Notes: generated by a model not told the origin, from the letters alone. A DNA stretch of 64,000 nucleotides from Streptomyces violaceusniger (GCA_005405945.1 BJHW01000002.1:2108001-2172000); one strand, 5' to 3'. Counted from the first letter of the stretch, positions 43,640-53,899 are shown. Numbers and translations are program-made.

Positions 43640-43960
43640 CCGGATGGAAGCCGTCCCGCCTGTCGGCAGGTCCGTTGCCGCAGGCGGCAACGGCCACCAG
43701 AGCCTCCCTCCTCGTCGAGGACCCCGCCGTCCAGCCGCTTCCCGCCAGCGGCTCGGCGGTCGGTATGTACGTGGCGATGTGCAGGTCCTCGTCGGTGGAT
43801 TCCAGTCGACGCCGATGGAGGCAAGCCATCCGTCGGGGTGGCAGAAGTCGTTCTGCATGTCGACGACCACCAGGGCGGTGGCCGCCAGGTCGAACGTCAC
43901 CCGGCCGGGGGAGGGCGTCGAGAGGCCGCCACGTCGTCCTGATCGACGGCACACTTGTGC
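43640..43960 (-). pseudogene. Isochorismatase-like cysteine hydrolase fragment
   Basis: The minus strand gives VTFDLAATALVVVDMQNDFCHPDGWLASIGVD, the N-terminal motif of cysteine hydrolases (first catalytic Asp in VVDMQNDF), then goes out of frame near 43800 and continues DLHIATYIPTAEPLAGSGWT and VAACGNGPADRRDGFHPVKHTDG, which does not match the family. The catalytic Lys and Cys region is absent. Decayed. Confidence 0.5.
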
Positions 43961-44055
43961 GCTCCCGGCGCCGCACCGGAGGTGACGACCGCGAGCGCCC
44001 GCGCGCCCACGTGGACCTCTCCTTGACGTCGCGTCAGGTGTTAGCGTGAGCCGCT

Positions 44056-45212
44056 ATGAGCAACATAGAGGGAAGGCATGACGCCCGATTCGAGACCGTC
44101 CGCGCCAAGTTCGAACAGAACGTGGCCTCCGGCGAGGAACTGGGCGCGTCCCTGGTCCTCGACATAGACGGCGACGTCGTCATCGACTTGTGGGGCGGCT
44201 TCCGCGATCCGGGTCACACCGTGGCGTGGGACGAACACACCATCACCAATGTGTGGTCGACAACGAAGGCCGTCACCAGCCTGGCAGCGCTCATGCTCGT
44301 CGATCGTGGCGAGCTCGACATTCACGCACCGGTGGCCGAGTACTGGCCCGAGTTCGCCGCCAACGGCAAACAGGGCGTCGAAATCCGCCACCTTCTTTCG
44401 CACACCTCCGGGGTCGCCGGTCTCGATCAGCCGGCCGTGCTCGAGGACCTCTACGACTGGGAGAAGTCCACCGCCCGGATGGCCGCTCAGGCCCCCTGGT
44501 GGGAGCCGGGAACGGCCTCGGGCTACCACATGACGAACTTCGGTCACTTGCTCGGCGAGGTCATCCGTCGCGTGAGCGGAAAGCCCCTGAAGCGGTTCGT
44601 CGCCGAGGAACTCGCCGGCCCGCTGGGCGCCGACTTCCAGATCGGTGCCGCCGAGAAGGACTGGGGCCGGATCGCGAACGTGATTCCGCCACCCCCCATG
44701 CGCTTCGACGCCGACGCCCTGGGAGCGGACAACCCGGGCGTCAAGGCCGCGAGCGGACCCGTCATCGAGGCGAACGATGCCAACACACCGAGCTGGCGCC
44801 GCGCGGACATGGGCGCGGTGAACGGGCACGGAAATGCTCGCTCCGTCGCACGTGTGCTGTCTGCGATCGCCCGCGGTGGTGAGGTCGACGGCATCCGCCT
44901 GCTCGGCCCGGACACGATCGATCTCATCTTCAACGAACAGGCCAACGGCGTGGACGTAGTCCTTGGCATCCCGCTGCGCTGGGGTGTCGGCTACGCGTTG
45001 CCCAAGAAGGACACCATCGCTTGGATCCCTGACGGAAAGATCTGCTTCTGGGGAGGTTGGGGCGGGTCAGTGATCATCATGGACCTCGATCGGCGCATGA
45101 CGATCTCCTACATGATGAACAGGATGGCCCCGGCATCATCGGTTCCGACCGAAGCGGCACCTACGTCACGGCCATCTACGACGCGCTTCAGACCGTTAGC
45201 GCTGCAGGGTAA
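44056..45212 (+). CDS. Serine beta-lactamase-fold hydrolase/esterase, one frameshift near its 3' end
   Basis: ATG at 44056; about 385 residues after correction. Nucleophile motif STTK (S68, K71), tyrosine motif YHMTN, HLLSHTSGVAGL and the C-terminal WGGWGGSVIIMDLD (third motif region). It belongs to the EstB/class-C-like hydrolases acting on esters or amides, with no signal peptide. One base is missing near 45127-45133 (in GGCCCCGGC); restoring it gives IIGSDRSGTYVTAIYDALQTV and a TAA at 45212. Uncorrected, an unrelated tail runs on to 45276. Confidence 0.85.
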
Positions 45213-45477
45213 GGACACCCGGCCGCCAGGGCAGTTGGTCGTAGGGGCCGCCGGCGGAGGGGACTTGCCCTGGTAGAGGAACCGCAGGTTACAGGGGTCG
45301 ATGGTCATGTCTGGTCGGGGTTGTTGCGGACCAGGTCACCGTGGCTGATGTCGTTGGTCCAGGTGGCACCGCTGTTGGGCCCCGGAGTCCTAGCTCAGAC
45401 ACCAGCCGCAAAGTAGGTCGCGGCTAGCTGGACGGATCCCGTTTCCCTCCCCTTGGCACGGTCGTTGGTCTGATCGC

Positions 45478-47318
45478 GTGATCGAGGCCAAAGGGGCGGG
45501 CGTGCGGCAAGAGTGGGCGCCAGAGGAGCTGTTGGCGAACTGGACACTGGTGGACGGCGACTGGGACCTGGTGGCGAACAAGAGTGGGGCGACCCGGCTT
45601 GGCTTTGGCCTGTTGCTGAAGTTCTTCGAGCTGGAGGGCCGGTTCCCCGATGTGCTGGGAGAGGTCACGTCGGCCGCGGTGGAGTATGTCGCGGATCTGG
45701 TGAAGGTCCCGGCCACCGACTTCGCGACGTACACGCTGGTTGGCCGGACCGCCGAGTACCACCGCAAGCAGATCCGCGAGGCCCTGGGGTTCCGGCCGTT
45801 GAGGGTGGCAGACGAGAAGGCGCTGGCCGAGTGGCTCGCTGTGGAGGTCTGTCCGGTCGAGCCGGTGGAGGACCGGCAGCGCGAGGCCCTGCTGGTGGAG
45901 TGTCGGGCGCGGAAGATCGAGCCACCGGGCCCAACCCGGCTTGAGAAGGTGCTGGTTGCGGCGCGGGGCAAGTAGGAGAAGACGTTCTGCGCCCGCACGA
46001 TCGGCCGTCTGGGCGAGGTGGGCACGGCGCGGAGATCACCGATGCCCTGGTCGATCTGCTGGTCGCCCTGGTCCACAAGATCAACGCCCGGGCCGAGCGG
46101 CGGGTGGAGAAGCAGCTCACCGCCGAGTTGAAGAAGGTGCGCGGCAAGGAGGGCATCCTCTTCAAGCTGGCGACGGCCGCCGTCGACAAGCCCGACGAGG
46201 TCGTACGCCGGGTCCTGTTCCCTGTGGTCGGGGAGAAGACACTCCGTGAGCTGGTGGCGGAGGCGAAGGCGAACGAGAAGGTCTTCAAGGCCAAGGTCCG
46301 CACCACGCTCCGGTCGTCGTGCAGTTCGTACTACCGGCAGATGCTTCCGCCGCTGCTGAACACGCTCGGCTTCAAGTGCAACAACACCGCCTATCGGCCG
46401 GTGATGGACGCGATGAAGCTGTTGAAGAAGTACGCCGACGTCGACGGCAAGACCCGCTTCTACGACGCCACGGACGTGGTGCCGATGGACGGCGTGGTGC
46501 GCAAGGACTGGCGCGAGGCGGTCGTCGACGACAAGGGCAAGGTCGAGCGCATCCCGTACGAGCTGTGTGTCCTGGTCGCGCTGCGGGACGCGGTGCGCCG
46601 CCGCGAGATCTACGTCGGGCTGCTCAGCTTCCGCCTGCTGCCGCGTCTGAAGAACATCGGCAGTATCCGCCTGTACCGTCCGGACGACACCCCGCCCGGC
46701 TGGCCCGCACTCGGACCCTCCCTAACGCGGCCGATCCGCTGGGACCTGATCGAGCAACAGTACGACCAGATGGTGAAGTACGCCACCGCGCTCCGGCTCG
46801 GGACGGCGGAAACAGAGCAGGTCCTGCGGCGCTTCACCCGCGGCGGCCCCAAGCACCCGACCTACCAGGCTCTCGAAGAACTCGGCCGCGCAGTTCGTAC
46901 GGTGTTCGCCTGCGATTACCTGGCCGGTCCTGGCCTGCGCCGCGAGATCCACGGCGGGCTTCAGGCCGTGGAGAACTGGAACAGCGCGAACACCGTGCTC
47001 CACTACGGCAAGGACGGCGCCCTGACCGGCCCGGACAAGGAGCACGCCGAGACCTCGATGCTCGCCCTGCACCTGCTCCAGTCCGCGCTCGTGCACGTCA
47101 ACACCCTGCTGGTGCAGCAGTTCCTGGCCGAACCAGCCTGGGCATCGAGGCTGAGCGACGAGGACCGGCGCGGCCTGACCGCGCTGTTCTGGTCCAACGT
47201 CAACCCCTACGGCACCTTCCGCCTGGACATGGACCAGCGACTCGACCTGGGGCTCACGGTGCCCCGTGCCCGTGGCGCGACAGACACCGCCGGTCGATCA
47301 CGTGCGGAGACGCGATGA
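45478..47318 (+). mobile_element. Tn3-family transposase, inactivated by nonsense, frameshift and internal deletion
   Basis: Start at GTG 45478: EELLANWTLVDGDWDLVANKSGATRLGFGLLLKFFELEGRFP is the DUF4158 N-terminal domain of Tn3-type transposases. The frame meets TAG at 45973-45975, shifts near 46030, and resumes ITDALVDLLVALVHKINARAERRVEKQL to AVRRREIYV near 46615. There it jumps to the C-terminal domain (RLLPRLKNIGSIRLYRPDD, RRFTRGGPKHPTYQALEELGRAVRT, EIHGGLQAVENWNSANTVLHYGKDG). About 400 residues including the first catalytic aspartates are lost, and no resolvase or terminal repeats were found. A second relic is at 8.0 kb. Confidence 0.85.
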
Positions 47319-47390
47319 CGAACTTCCGGCAACCCGCCGTCCGGCAGGCAGGGTGGTGTGTCCGAGCAACGGCTGATCGGCCCCGTCACG

Positions 47391-48158
47391 TCAGACGGCG
47401 GTGAAGCCGCCGTCTGCGGGTACCACGGCTCCGGTGATGAAGCTGGAGCGTGGTGAGGCGAGGAAGCAGAGAACCTCGGCGATCTCTTCGGGCTGTGCGA
47501 CTCGGCCCAGGGGCTGGGCGTCGGCGAACGATGCGAGGTAGGCGCGGCTGTCGGGGCGGATCGTGTCGAGGAAGTCGGTCTCGATGACGCCTGCGGCGAC
47601 AAGGTTGGCGCGGATGCCCCATGGTCCGCCTTCGACGGCGAGCACCTTGGTCAGTTGGGCCAGGGCGCCTTTGGACGCGCTGTAGGCGGCGCCTTCGGGC
47701 AGGGCGACCGTGCCGGCGTAGGACCCGGTGCTGACGATGCTCCCGCCGCCCCGGCTCCGCATGGCCCGGAAGGCTTCTCGGGCGCAGAGGAAGGATCCGC
47801 GGGCGTTGACGGCCATCACGGTGTCCCAGTCCTCGGCGGTGGTTTCGGTGACGGGTTTGTTCAGGGTGCGTCCGGCGTTGTTCACCAGGATGTCCAGTCC
47901 TCCGAAGGCGTCCAGCGCCGAGCGGACCGCGTGGACGGCGGTCTCCTCCCGCGTAATGTCGCCCCGTATCGCGAGTACGCCGGGGAATTCGTCCTGCAGG
48001 GTCGTGACGTCGGGACGCAGGTCGACGGCGACGACGCGGGCGCCACGGGCATGGAGCAGTGCCACGGTCTCCTTGCCCACGCCGCGCGCGGCCCCGGTGA
48101 CCAGGGCGGTCTTCCCGGCGAATTCGGATGCTTCGGCAGACGCGGCGGTGGGCGTCAT
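47391..48158 (-). CDS. SDR-family oxidoreductase
   Basis: ATG at 48158; 255 residues, complete. TGAARGVG, VDLRPD, ILVNNAGRTLNKP, SIVSTGSYAG, catalytic YSASK, GVIETDFLDT and a normal end ITGAVVPADGGFTAV. Asp after the second strand suggests NAD(H). It lies downstream of another SDR on the same strand (48321-49078); the 160-base gap suggests a loose operon. Substrate unknown. Confidence 0.9.
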   Translation of the reverse strand: MTPTAASAEASEFAGKTALVTGAARGVGKETVALLHARGARVVAVDLRPDVTTLQDEFPGVLAIRGDITREETAVHAVRSALDAFGGLDILVNNAGRTLNKPVTETTAEDWDTVMAVNARGSFLCAREAFRAMRSRGGGSIVSTGSYAGTVALPEGAAYSASKGALAQLTKVLAVEGGPWGIRANLVAAGVIETDFLDTIRPDSRAYLASFADAQPLGRVAQPEEIAEVLCFLASPRSSFITGAVVPADGGFTAV

Positions 48159-48320
48159 GATGAGGTCCTCTCGTAGAGATCAGGGTCGCGCGCAGTTTCC
48201 CGCGCCGACTGTCTGGGCTGCTGTACGGTCACGCACTCACGAGGCAGACGGCACAGGAGATGAGCGCGCTTGCCGTGCGTGCGCACGGGTGGCGTCGTGG
48301 ACGCCCGGCGGGCGGGTTGT

Positions 48321-49078
48321 TCAGTGTGCGGTGAGGCCGCCGTCGACGACGAGTTCCGAGCCGGTGACGAAGGAGGAGTCGTCGCTGGCGAGGAAGAGGA
48401 TCGCGGGGGCGACCTCATCGACGCGGCCGGCTCGGCGCATGGGGGTGCGCTGGATGTCCGGTTGCTGGTCGCCCTGCTCGTCCAGGAGGTCCTGGATCAT
48501 CGGTGTGGCGACCACTCCGGGATGTATCGAGTTGACCCGTACGCCCTGCCGTGCGTACTCGACCGCGGCCGTCTTGCTCAGCAGGCGCACCGCGCCCTTC
48601 GACGCCTGGTAGGCCGCGGCCGCGCCGCTGCCCACCAGGCCGAGCACGGACGAGGTGTTGATCACCGACGCGTTGCCGCTCGCTCGCAGCAGCGGCATCG
48701 CCGCCCTCATACCGAGCCAGGTGCCTTTCTGGTTCACGTCGATCACGCGGTCCCACACCTCCTCCCGCGTGTCCTCGATACCCGGCCAGTCCAGGATTCC
48801 GGCGAGGTTCACCAGCACGTCCAGCACGCCGAAACGATCGCGTACGAGGGCCGTCACCTCCTCCCATTCCCGGGCGGAGGAGACATCGAGGAGGGCGGTC
48901 GCCACCTCCGCGCCACCCGCCTCGATGCGCCGCGCCAGCTTCTGGAGGGGTTCCCGGGCTACATCGGTGATCACCAGCCGGGCGCCCTCCTGGCCGAAGA
49001 GTTCGGCGGTCGCCGCACCGATCCCCCGGTCGCGCCCGTGATCAGGGCCACCTTGCCCTCAAGACGTCGTCCGGTCAT
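48321..49078 (-). CDS. SDR-family oxidoreductase, frameshift at its 5' end
   Basis: ATG at 49078 gives MTGRRLEGKVALITGATGG; one G is missing in the run at 49021-49027, after which the frame continues IGAATAELFGQEGARLVITDVAREP, DVLVNLAGILDWPGIE, VINTSSVLG, YQASKGAV and HPGVVATPM, ending ASDDSSFVTGSELVVDGGLTAH. The corrected protein has about 252 residues. Uncorrected, translation would start near 48974 and lack the glycine-rich motif. NAGx is replaced by NLAG, which is common. Confidence 0.83.
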
Positions 49079-49223
49079 GAATACGGTCCTTCCTTTGCGT
49101 TTGATACGTCTGTCAGCGATTGCTGCCTGCCTCGGCAGTCGGTCCGCTCCCACGAGGAGTCGGTCTCCCCGACCGGAGCAGCTGCTGCCCGAACCCCGTT
49201 GTCCCGCTACGCTCGCCGCCCCG

Positions 49224-49487
49224 CTACGACGGGCTCGACTCTCGGTACAGCACGAGGTGTTCGTGGTAGAGCACTCCGTCGCGGATGTCCCCTGTGGCGG
49301 TGAACCCGGTGTCGTCGACGTAGTCCAGGTGACTACCGGTGACCGTGTAGCGGCCGGTGTACGCACTGGCCCGCTCGCCGCGAGCCTCGTCGTAACGGCC
49401 GTCCGGCAGCAGCTCCTGCCGGATGTGCCCGTCCTCGGTCACCCACATACCGACCACGTCCACGTGGCCGTCCTCGATCGCGGCCAT
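49224..49487 (-). CDS. Atu4866-domain protein
   Basis: 87 residues, ATG at 49487. The sequence VGMWVTEDGHIRQELLPDGRYDEARGERASAYTGRYTVTGSHLDYVDDTGFTATGDIRDGVLYHEHLVLYR matches the Agrobacterium Atu4866 family (PF11512), a small single-domain beta-barrel of unknown role often found next to SDRs or regulators of oxidative genes. The divergent truncated HTH gene is probably its former regulator. Complete. Confidence 0.8.
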   Translation of the reverse strand: MAAIEDGHVDVVGMWVTEDGHIRQELLPDGRYDEARGERASAYTGRYTVTGSHLDYVDDTGFTATGDIRDGVLYHEHLVLYRESSPS

Positions 49488-49626
49488 GGCGGCCTCCTCT
49501 CCTCGAACGGTGCGGTCCTTCCCGCTCCACCGAGTCTGCGCAGGTCAGCGCCGACCGACCAGGACGCGTGCTGCCTGGGTGCACCACACCCAGGCAGCAC
49601 GGCGGCGCGCCGCCTGGCCTGAGGAC

Positions 49627-50064
49627 ATGGACGACAACCGCATGGGGGACTTCCTGCACGCGTGCCGCGCCGCCCTGCGCCCGCACGACGTCGGGATGCC
49701 GAGCCACGGGACCCGCAGAGTCGCCGGGCTGCGCCGCGAGGAGGTCGCCGTCCTGGCCGGAGTGAACGCCGACTACTACACCCGCCTAGAACAAGGCCGC
49801 GAACGCAACCCCTCGCCCCAGGTGATCGACGCCCTCAGCCACGCGCTGCATCTCGAAGAGGACGCCAGGGCGCACCTGTACCGGCTGGCTGGGGCCACGC
49901 CCGGCGACCGACTCTCGCCTCACTCCACCGGGCGCGTCAGCCCCGCCCTGCGACAGCTGATGGACGGCTACCCCAACACCCCGGCGTTCGTCATGAACCG
50001 AACCCTCGACCACAACTCGGAGACCCGCACCGATAGTGCGACTTCGCCTCAGCGCGTTTCATAG
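49627..50064 (+). pseudogene. XRE-family regulator, C-terminally truncated (MmyB-type)
   Basis: ATG at 49627. MGDFLHACRAALRPHDVGMPSHGTRRVAGLRREEVAVLAGVNADYYTRLEQGRERNPSPQVIDALSHALHLEEDARAHLYRLAG is the HTH plus linker of MmyB-type regulators, which normally continue into a PAS-like ligand domain of about 150 residues. Here only LMDGYPNTPAFVMNRTLD remains, followed by unrelated sequence. The DNA-binding part could still be made. Confidence 0.72.
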
Positions 50065-50119
50065 GTGGTCGCTCGTGAAACACCCGGCCGCCCGGCGGTC
50101 CACCTGCGGCAATCATGTT

Positions 50120-50540
50120 TCATGAGGGCGCTGGACCGCTTCGAGGGGTGCGCCTGAGGTGCCGTCCTGAGGTGCCGTTGCCCAGCGCCGCGGCAAACCG
50201 GCCCACCATGGCGAGCCCCAGGCTGGAGCTCAGTGCGCCGACGACGTGGCCGACGGCGAAGACGAGCAGTGCGGCGATCAATGCGTCGCGGCGCGGCAGG
50301 CGCAGGGTGGCCAGGGACATCACGGGCGGGCCGAACATCATGCCGACGGCGAAGACGGTGATCAACATCCCGGCGCTGGACACGCTCACGCCAAGGGCGC
50401 CCGAGAACTGCGACAGGAGGCCGGTAACGATCATCTCGCTGGTGCCCATGATGAAGGTGATGGCACCCAGCAGCCACACCACCGGCGGCAGCTTGACCTT
50501 CCCGGCGGGGACGGGCGCGCTGCCGTCGTGCTCCGGCGAA
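50120..50540 (-). pseudogene. MFS transporter, N-terminal fragment
   Basis: The minus strand carries GSAPVPAGKVKLPPVVWLLGAITFIMGTSEMIVTGLLSQFSGALGVSVSSAGMLITVFAVGMMFGPPVMSLATLRLPRRDALIAALLVFAVGHVVGALSSSLGLAMVGRFAAALGNGT, i.e. the first four helices of a DHA1/arabinose-efflux-type transporter, then breaks off into unrelated sequence at about 50170. Two thirds of the protein is missing. The XRE remnant on the other strand ends at nearly the same place. Confidence 0.7.
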
Positions 50541-50724
50541 GCGCCGGCTGGGGGCCTTGCCGGGTGGTGGAGGAAGGGGATGCGACGGGAGTCACCGAAC
50601 CCGGCGGCCAGGTCCTCCTCGCTGATCCGGTCGGGCTGCTGGTGGGGTGGGACGGTCGTGCGTGGTTCCGGCCCTTGGACCAGTCTCGCGTGCGGCGCGC
50701 CCGCTCGAGTGCCACGCGGTGAGG

Positions 50725-51162
50725 TCAGTGGCTGCCGTCTGGCTTCATTGGCGGTGCGGTCACTGGTGTGTTCTGAGCGACCCGGATACGCCAGTGGCCT
50801 TGGGCGTCCCGCATCAGCGTCATGTGAAGGATGCTTTCCATGGGGTCATGACCATCCGTGGGGAGTTGCCCGTCGGAATCGGCGGAGCGTTGCCGTGTGT
50901 GGACTACGGCAACCTCGGGGGTGAGGAAAACGATGCTCTCGACGAGGTAGCGGACGCTGATGTTCTCCAGTGCTCCCCCGGGAGCGAAGACATGGGCTTG
51001 TGCCTGGTACAGCAGGTCGGCGCCGAACACCAGGTTGCCGCCGAAGTTCACAAAGATCGTGTCTTTGGAGAACAGAGCGTTCATCGCTTTGGCGTCGTTG
51101 TTATTGAACGCGGTCTCATAGCGCGTCACGAGCTCGGCGATCTCATCGCGCACCGTGGTCAT
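50725..51162 (-). CDS. SgcJ/DUF4440-type small protein
   Basis: ATG at 51162 after GGGAGA; 145 residues. RDEIAELVTRYETAFNNNDAKAMNALFSKDTIFVNFGGNLVFGADLL is the typical opening of the SnoaL-like/SgcJ-EcaC family, whose members are cup-shaped NTF2 folds, some acting in polyketide or enediyne pathways. The continuation (VESIVFLTPEVAVVHTRQRS, HMTLMRDAQGHWRIRVAQNTP) fits. It follows directly after a carrier-protein gene, so it may act on a carrier-bound intermediate. Confidence 0.83.
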   Translation of the reverse strand: MTTVRDEIAELVTRYETAFNNNDAKAMNALFSKDTIFVNFGGNLVFGADLLYQAQAHVFAPGGALENISVRYLVESIVFLTPEVAVVHTRQRSADSDGQLPTDGHDPMESILHMTLMRDAQGHWRIRVAQNTPVTAPPMKPDGSH

Positions 51163-51206
51163 GGGTCTCCCGCCGGAGGATGTGTGGGCCGATTGAGTCT
51201 CATACC

Positions 51207-51599
51207 TCAACCGCAGATGAAGTCAAGGAAAGGGTCAGGGGGGAACGGGGCTTCTGGGTCGATGAGCGTTGCCGTCTCGGATTGTGGCTCCGGCGGCGGC
51301 CCGGTGTGGGTGGACAATGCTGCCCACCAGCCGGATAGGGTCGGGCTGACGGCGAGGTCGCGATAAGTTACTGACGCGCCTGCCCGGCGCCAGCTCCCGA
51401 CCATCGTCATCGTGGTGACGGAATTCATGCCAAGGCCCACGAGGTCATCGACGTCGGCTGGCTCGTGCGGTTCCAGATCGAGCTTCCGGGCAATCCAGAG
51501 GCGTAACTCCTCCATGCTGGAGGGCAGATCGCCGGGATGCGACTTCGGCGAATGCTGGGACCGTAAAGGAACGGTAGACGCGTTGGCGGAACGAGGCAA
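51207..51599 (-). CDS. Aryl-carrier-like phosphopantetheine protein
   Basis: TTG at 51599 behind GGAGG gives about 130 residues; an ATG at 51515 would give about 102. SSMEELRLWIARKLDLEPHEPADVDDLVGLGMNSVTTMTMVGSWRRAGASVTYRDLAVSPTLSGWWA is an ArCP/PCP-type domain of the EntB carrier group (G-x-NS as phosphopantetheine motif, usually G-x-DS; WR-x-x-G-x-V-xx-x-x-L, PT-L-x-x-W). The aspartate before the serine is replaced by asparagine. No adenylation or condensation gene is present, only a DUF4440 protein and an MFS pump downstream and upstream. Confidence 0.72.
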   Translation of the reverse strand: MPRSANASTVPLRSQHSPKSHPGDLPSSMEELRLWIARKLDLEPHEPADVDDLVGLGMNSVTTMTMVGSWRRAGASVTYRDLAVSPTLSGWWAALSTHTGPPPEPQSETATLIDPEAPFPPDPFLDFICG

Positions 51600-51665
51600 G
51601 ACCCCTCCAGACCGACCACGTCCCGCCTGAACTGCAGCTTTGTGGTCCGCTTCAGCAAGTCTGGG

Positions 51666-53144
51666 TCAGTGGCGAGCCGCCTCCTCGGGTGTCTCTTTCG
51701 GCTCGAGGGGCGTCTTTCTGCCCTTGCTCGCACTGCCGCCGGAATGATTTCTATCGATGAGCGTGATGAGCGTGCCGATCATCGCTATGGCTGTGGCGGA
51801 CCAAAAGGCGGATGTGAACCCCGAAGGCTGTGGAAGTTTTGTGCCGGAAATGGTGCGAGAAGCGAGGATGGCGGTGGCGAGCTGGCTGCCGACGGCGCCA
51901 CCGACGGTACGAGCCACGGTGTTGATGCCGTTTGCCGTGGCTGTCGCCGTCGGCGGTGTCACATCGTGAATGAGTTTCGGTAGGGCTGCCATGGCGAAAC
52001 CGAATCCGGTTCCAATGACGGCATAGCACACCACGGCCTGCCATTCGTGCGCATGGAATAGTGCCAGGAGCGCCCCGCCGACCGCGCTGATCCCGAGTCC
52101 GAGCGCGAGGGGAGCGCGTGGCCCCAGCCGGGTCTCGACGCGCCCGATCGTGGAACTGGCCGGGAGGCCGAGCAGTGTGCCCGGCAGCAGGATGAGCCCG
52201 GCAACGGTGACCGAGGCGCCGAAACCGTAATCCACCAGGCGGGCCGAGTGCGGTGGCAGCCCGACGGGCAGTTCGGCGAGCTTGGGAATGAGGACGTAGA
52301 AGACGAACTGGGTCGCGCCCAGCAGGAAGGCGCCCAGATGGATGCGGGCGATCGTGCGCCCCAATAGCAGGTCGGGGTCGATCAGCGGGTATCGCACACG
52401 GCGTTCCCACCACAGAAACACACCAGAGACCACTGCACCGCCGACGAACAGGCCGAGTACCCGCCCGGACGACCAGCCCCAGGCAGGTCCCTCGGTCAGG
52501 GCCAGCAGGACACAGAGCAGACCGAGGCCGAGCAGCACGGCCCCGGTGACATCCAGGGGCGCCGGGGCGGCCTTCCGGCTTTCGGGGACATACCGCAACA
52601 CCGCTGCCAGTGCTACCGAGACCAAGATGGCGCTGGCAGCGAACAGCCAGCGCCATGAGGCATGGTCGATGATCAGGCCGCCGCAGAGCAGCCCGGCACC
52701 GGCGGCGCCGGCCACCAGGCCCGAGGTGAGCCCGAGTCCGAATGCCACGCGCTCTGGGGGCAGCGCCTCGCGGATCAGCCCGAGGGCGAGCGGCAGTAGC
52801 GCGAGGCTGACGCCCTGGACGGCCCGGAACGCGATGAGTGAGGCGATGTTCCAGGCGAGGGCGGCGCCGAGGATGCCGAGCAGATGGATCAGGAGGGTGG
52901 TCACCAGCACGCGGCGCTTGCCGTGGCTGTCACCGAGACGGCTGATGAGTGGAGTGAGGATCGCGCTGGTCAGCAGAGTGGCGCTGAGCACCGCCCAAGA
53001 GGCGGCCGCGGGGGTGGTGCGGAGTTCTCGCTGCAGGCTCCCGAGGGTGGGTACCAGCATGGTCTGCACCAGAGAGTACGACAGAACGGCCAGGATCAGG
53101 GCAACCAGAGGTTTCGCACCTGATCGAGAGGCGGGCGCAGTCAA
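51666..53144 (-). CDS. MFS efflux transporter (DHA2 type)
   Basis: TTG at 53144 behind GAGGAG; 492 residues. SYSLVQTMLVPTLGSLQRELRTTPAAASWAVLSATLLTSAILTPLISRLGDSHGKRRVLV, FRAVQGVSLALLPLALGLIREALPPERVAFGLGL and PTATATANGINTVARTVGGAVGSQLATAI mark a 14-helix pump. The C-terminus is a polar tail. The divergent TetR gene at 53264 is its likely repressor. The carrier protein and DUF4440 genes follow on the same strand, 70 bases away. Confidence 0.9.
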   Translation of the reverse strand: MTAPASRSGAKPLVALILAVLSYSLVQTMLVPTLGSLQRELRTTPAAASWAVLSATLLTSAILTPLISRLGDSHGKRRVLVTTLLIHLLGILGAALAWNIASLIAFRAVQGVSLALLPLALGLIREALPPERVAFGLGLTSGLVAGAAGAGLLCGGLIIDHASWRWLFAASAILVSVALAAVLRYVPESRKAAPAPLDVTGAVLLGLGLLCVLLALTEGPAWGWSSGRVLGLFVGGAVVSGVFLWWERRVRYPLIDPDLLLGRTIARIHLGAFLLGATQFVFYVLIPKLAELPVGLPPHSARLVDYGFGASVTVAGLILLPGTLLGLPASSTIGRVETRLGPRAPLALGLGISAVGGALLALFHAHEWQAVVCYAVIGTGFGFAMAALPKLIHDVTPPTATATANGINTVARTVGGAVGSQLATAILASRTISGTKLPQPSGFTSAFWSATAIAMIGTLITLIDRNHSGGSASKGRKTPLEPKETPEEAARH

Positions 53145-53263
53145 CGGTCTCCTCGGAGTCTGACGGGGTTCATAGTTTGCGAACGATGGTCGCTAATTGA
53201 GCATAGAACCCTGTACCAGCCGAACACAAGCCCCGGCCATGCCCGTCCGGGTAGGGTTGCTGC

Positions 53264-53899
53264 GTGAACGCACGTGCACCCGGCAGACCGCGCATCCTTT
53301 CTCGCGCACGCATCGTCGCGTCGGCGAGGCATATCGCCGACAATGAGGGCCTGGAGGCGCTGACGGTGCGTCGCGTCGCGCAGGAGCTGGGCACCGGGCA
53401 GGCTTCCCTCTACCGCCACATCGCCGACCGCAATGAACTGCTGACGCTCCTGGCGGACGACGTCGCCGTCCACCTCCCGCCTCCGAAGGACGGCCCGGAT
53501 CCCCGCGAGCGGGTCATCGGCCAGTGGCTGAACGCCTACGACTATCTGTCTCAACACCTCTGGGCGGCGCGGATCATCGCCGAGGGCGAGCATGCGGCGG
53601 ACAGCGCCGCAGCTTTCACTCGGAGCGCAGTCGATGCGTTGGCCGCCCTCGCTCGGGTCGGCTCGGGCGAGGGCGGGCCGGATCAGGCCGGGATAGCCCG
53701 CACCTACCGCGTTCTGTGGCATCTGCTGCTCGGCCATCTGCTCAACGCGCATCCGGTGGGCCACGCCCATCCCGTTCACGACATCGCAGTTGAAAGGGAG
53801 GGAGCGGGTCCCGCGAAGGCGGCCGAGACGTTCCGAGATGACTTCGCCTGGGCGCTACCGCGCGTCCTGGAGGGGCTGCTCGGTACGCACGCCTCCTGA
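53264..53899 (+). CDS. TetR-family regulator
   Basis: GTG at 53264; 211 residues. HTH: SRARIVASARHIADNEGLEALTVRRVAQELGTGQASLYRHIADRNELLTLLADDVAVHL, the motif set of the TetR_C_1/TetR-class regulators, whose ligand domain (LNAYDYLSQHLWAARIIAEGEHAAD) binds tetracycline-like or polyketide ligands. Divergent from the DHA2 pump; GCGA-N7-TCGC at 53179-53193 lies between them as a possible operator. Complete. Confidence 0.9.
   Translation: MNARAPGRPRILSRARIVASARHIADNEGLEALTVRRVAQELGTGQASLYRHIADRNELLTLLADDVAVHLPPPKDGPDPRERVIGQWLNAYDYLSQHLWAARIIAEGEHAADSAAAFTRSAVDALAALARVGSGEGGPDQAGIARTYRVLWHLLLGHLLNAHPVGHAHPVHDIAVEREGAGPAKAAETFRDDFAWALPRVLEGLLGTHAS

Noticed and set aside
45300..45477. Terminal inverted repeat of the Tn3 element
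   Set aside because: I could not find a matching 38-bp repeat on both sides of the transposase by eye, so no transposon ends are claimed.
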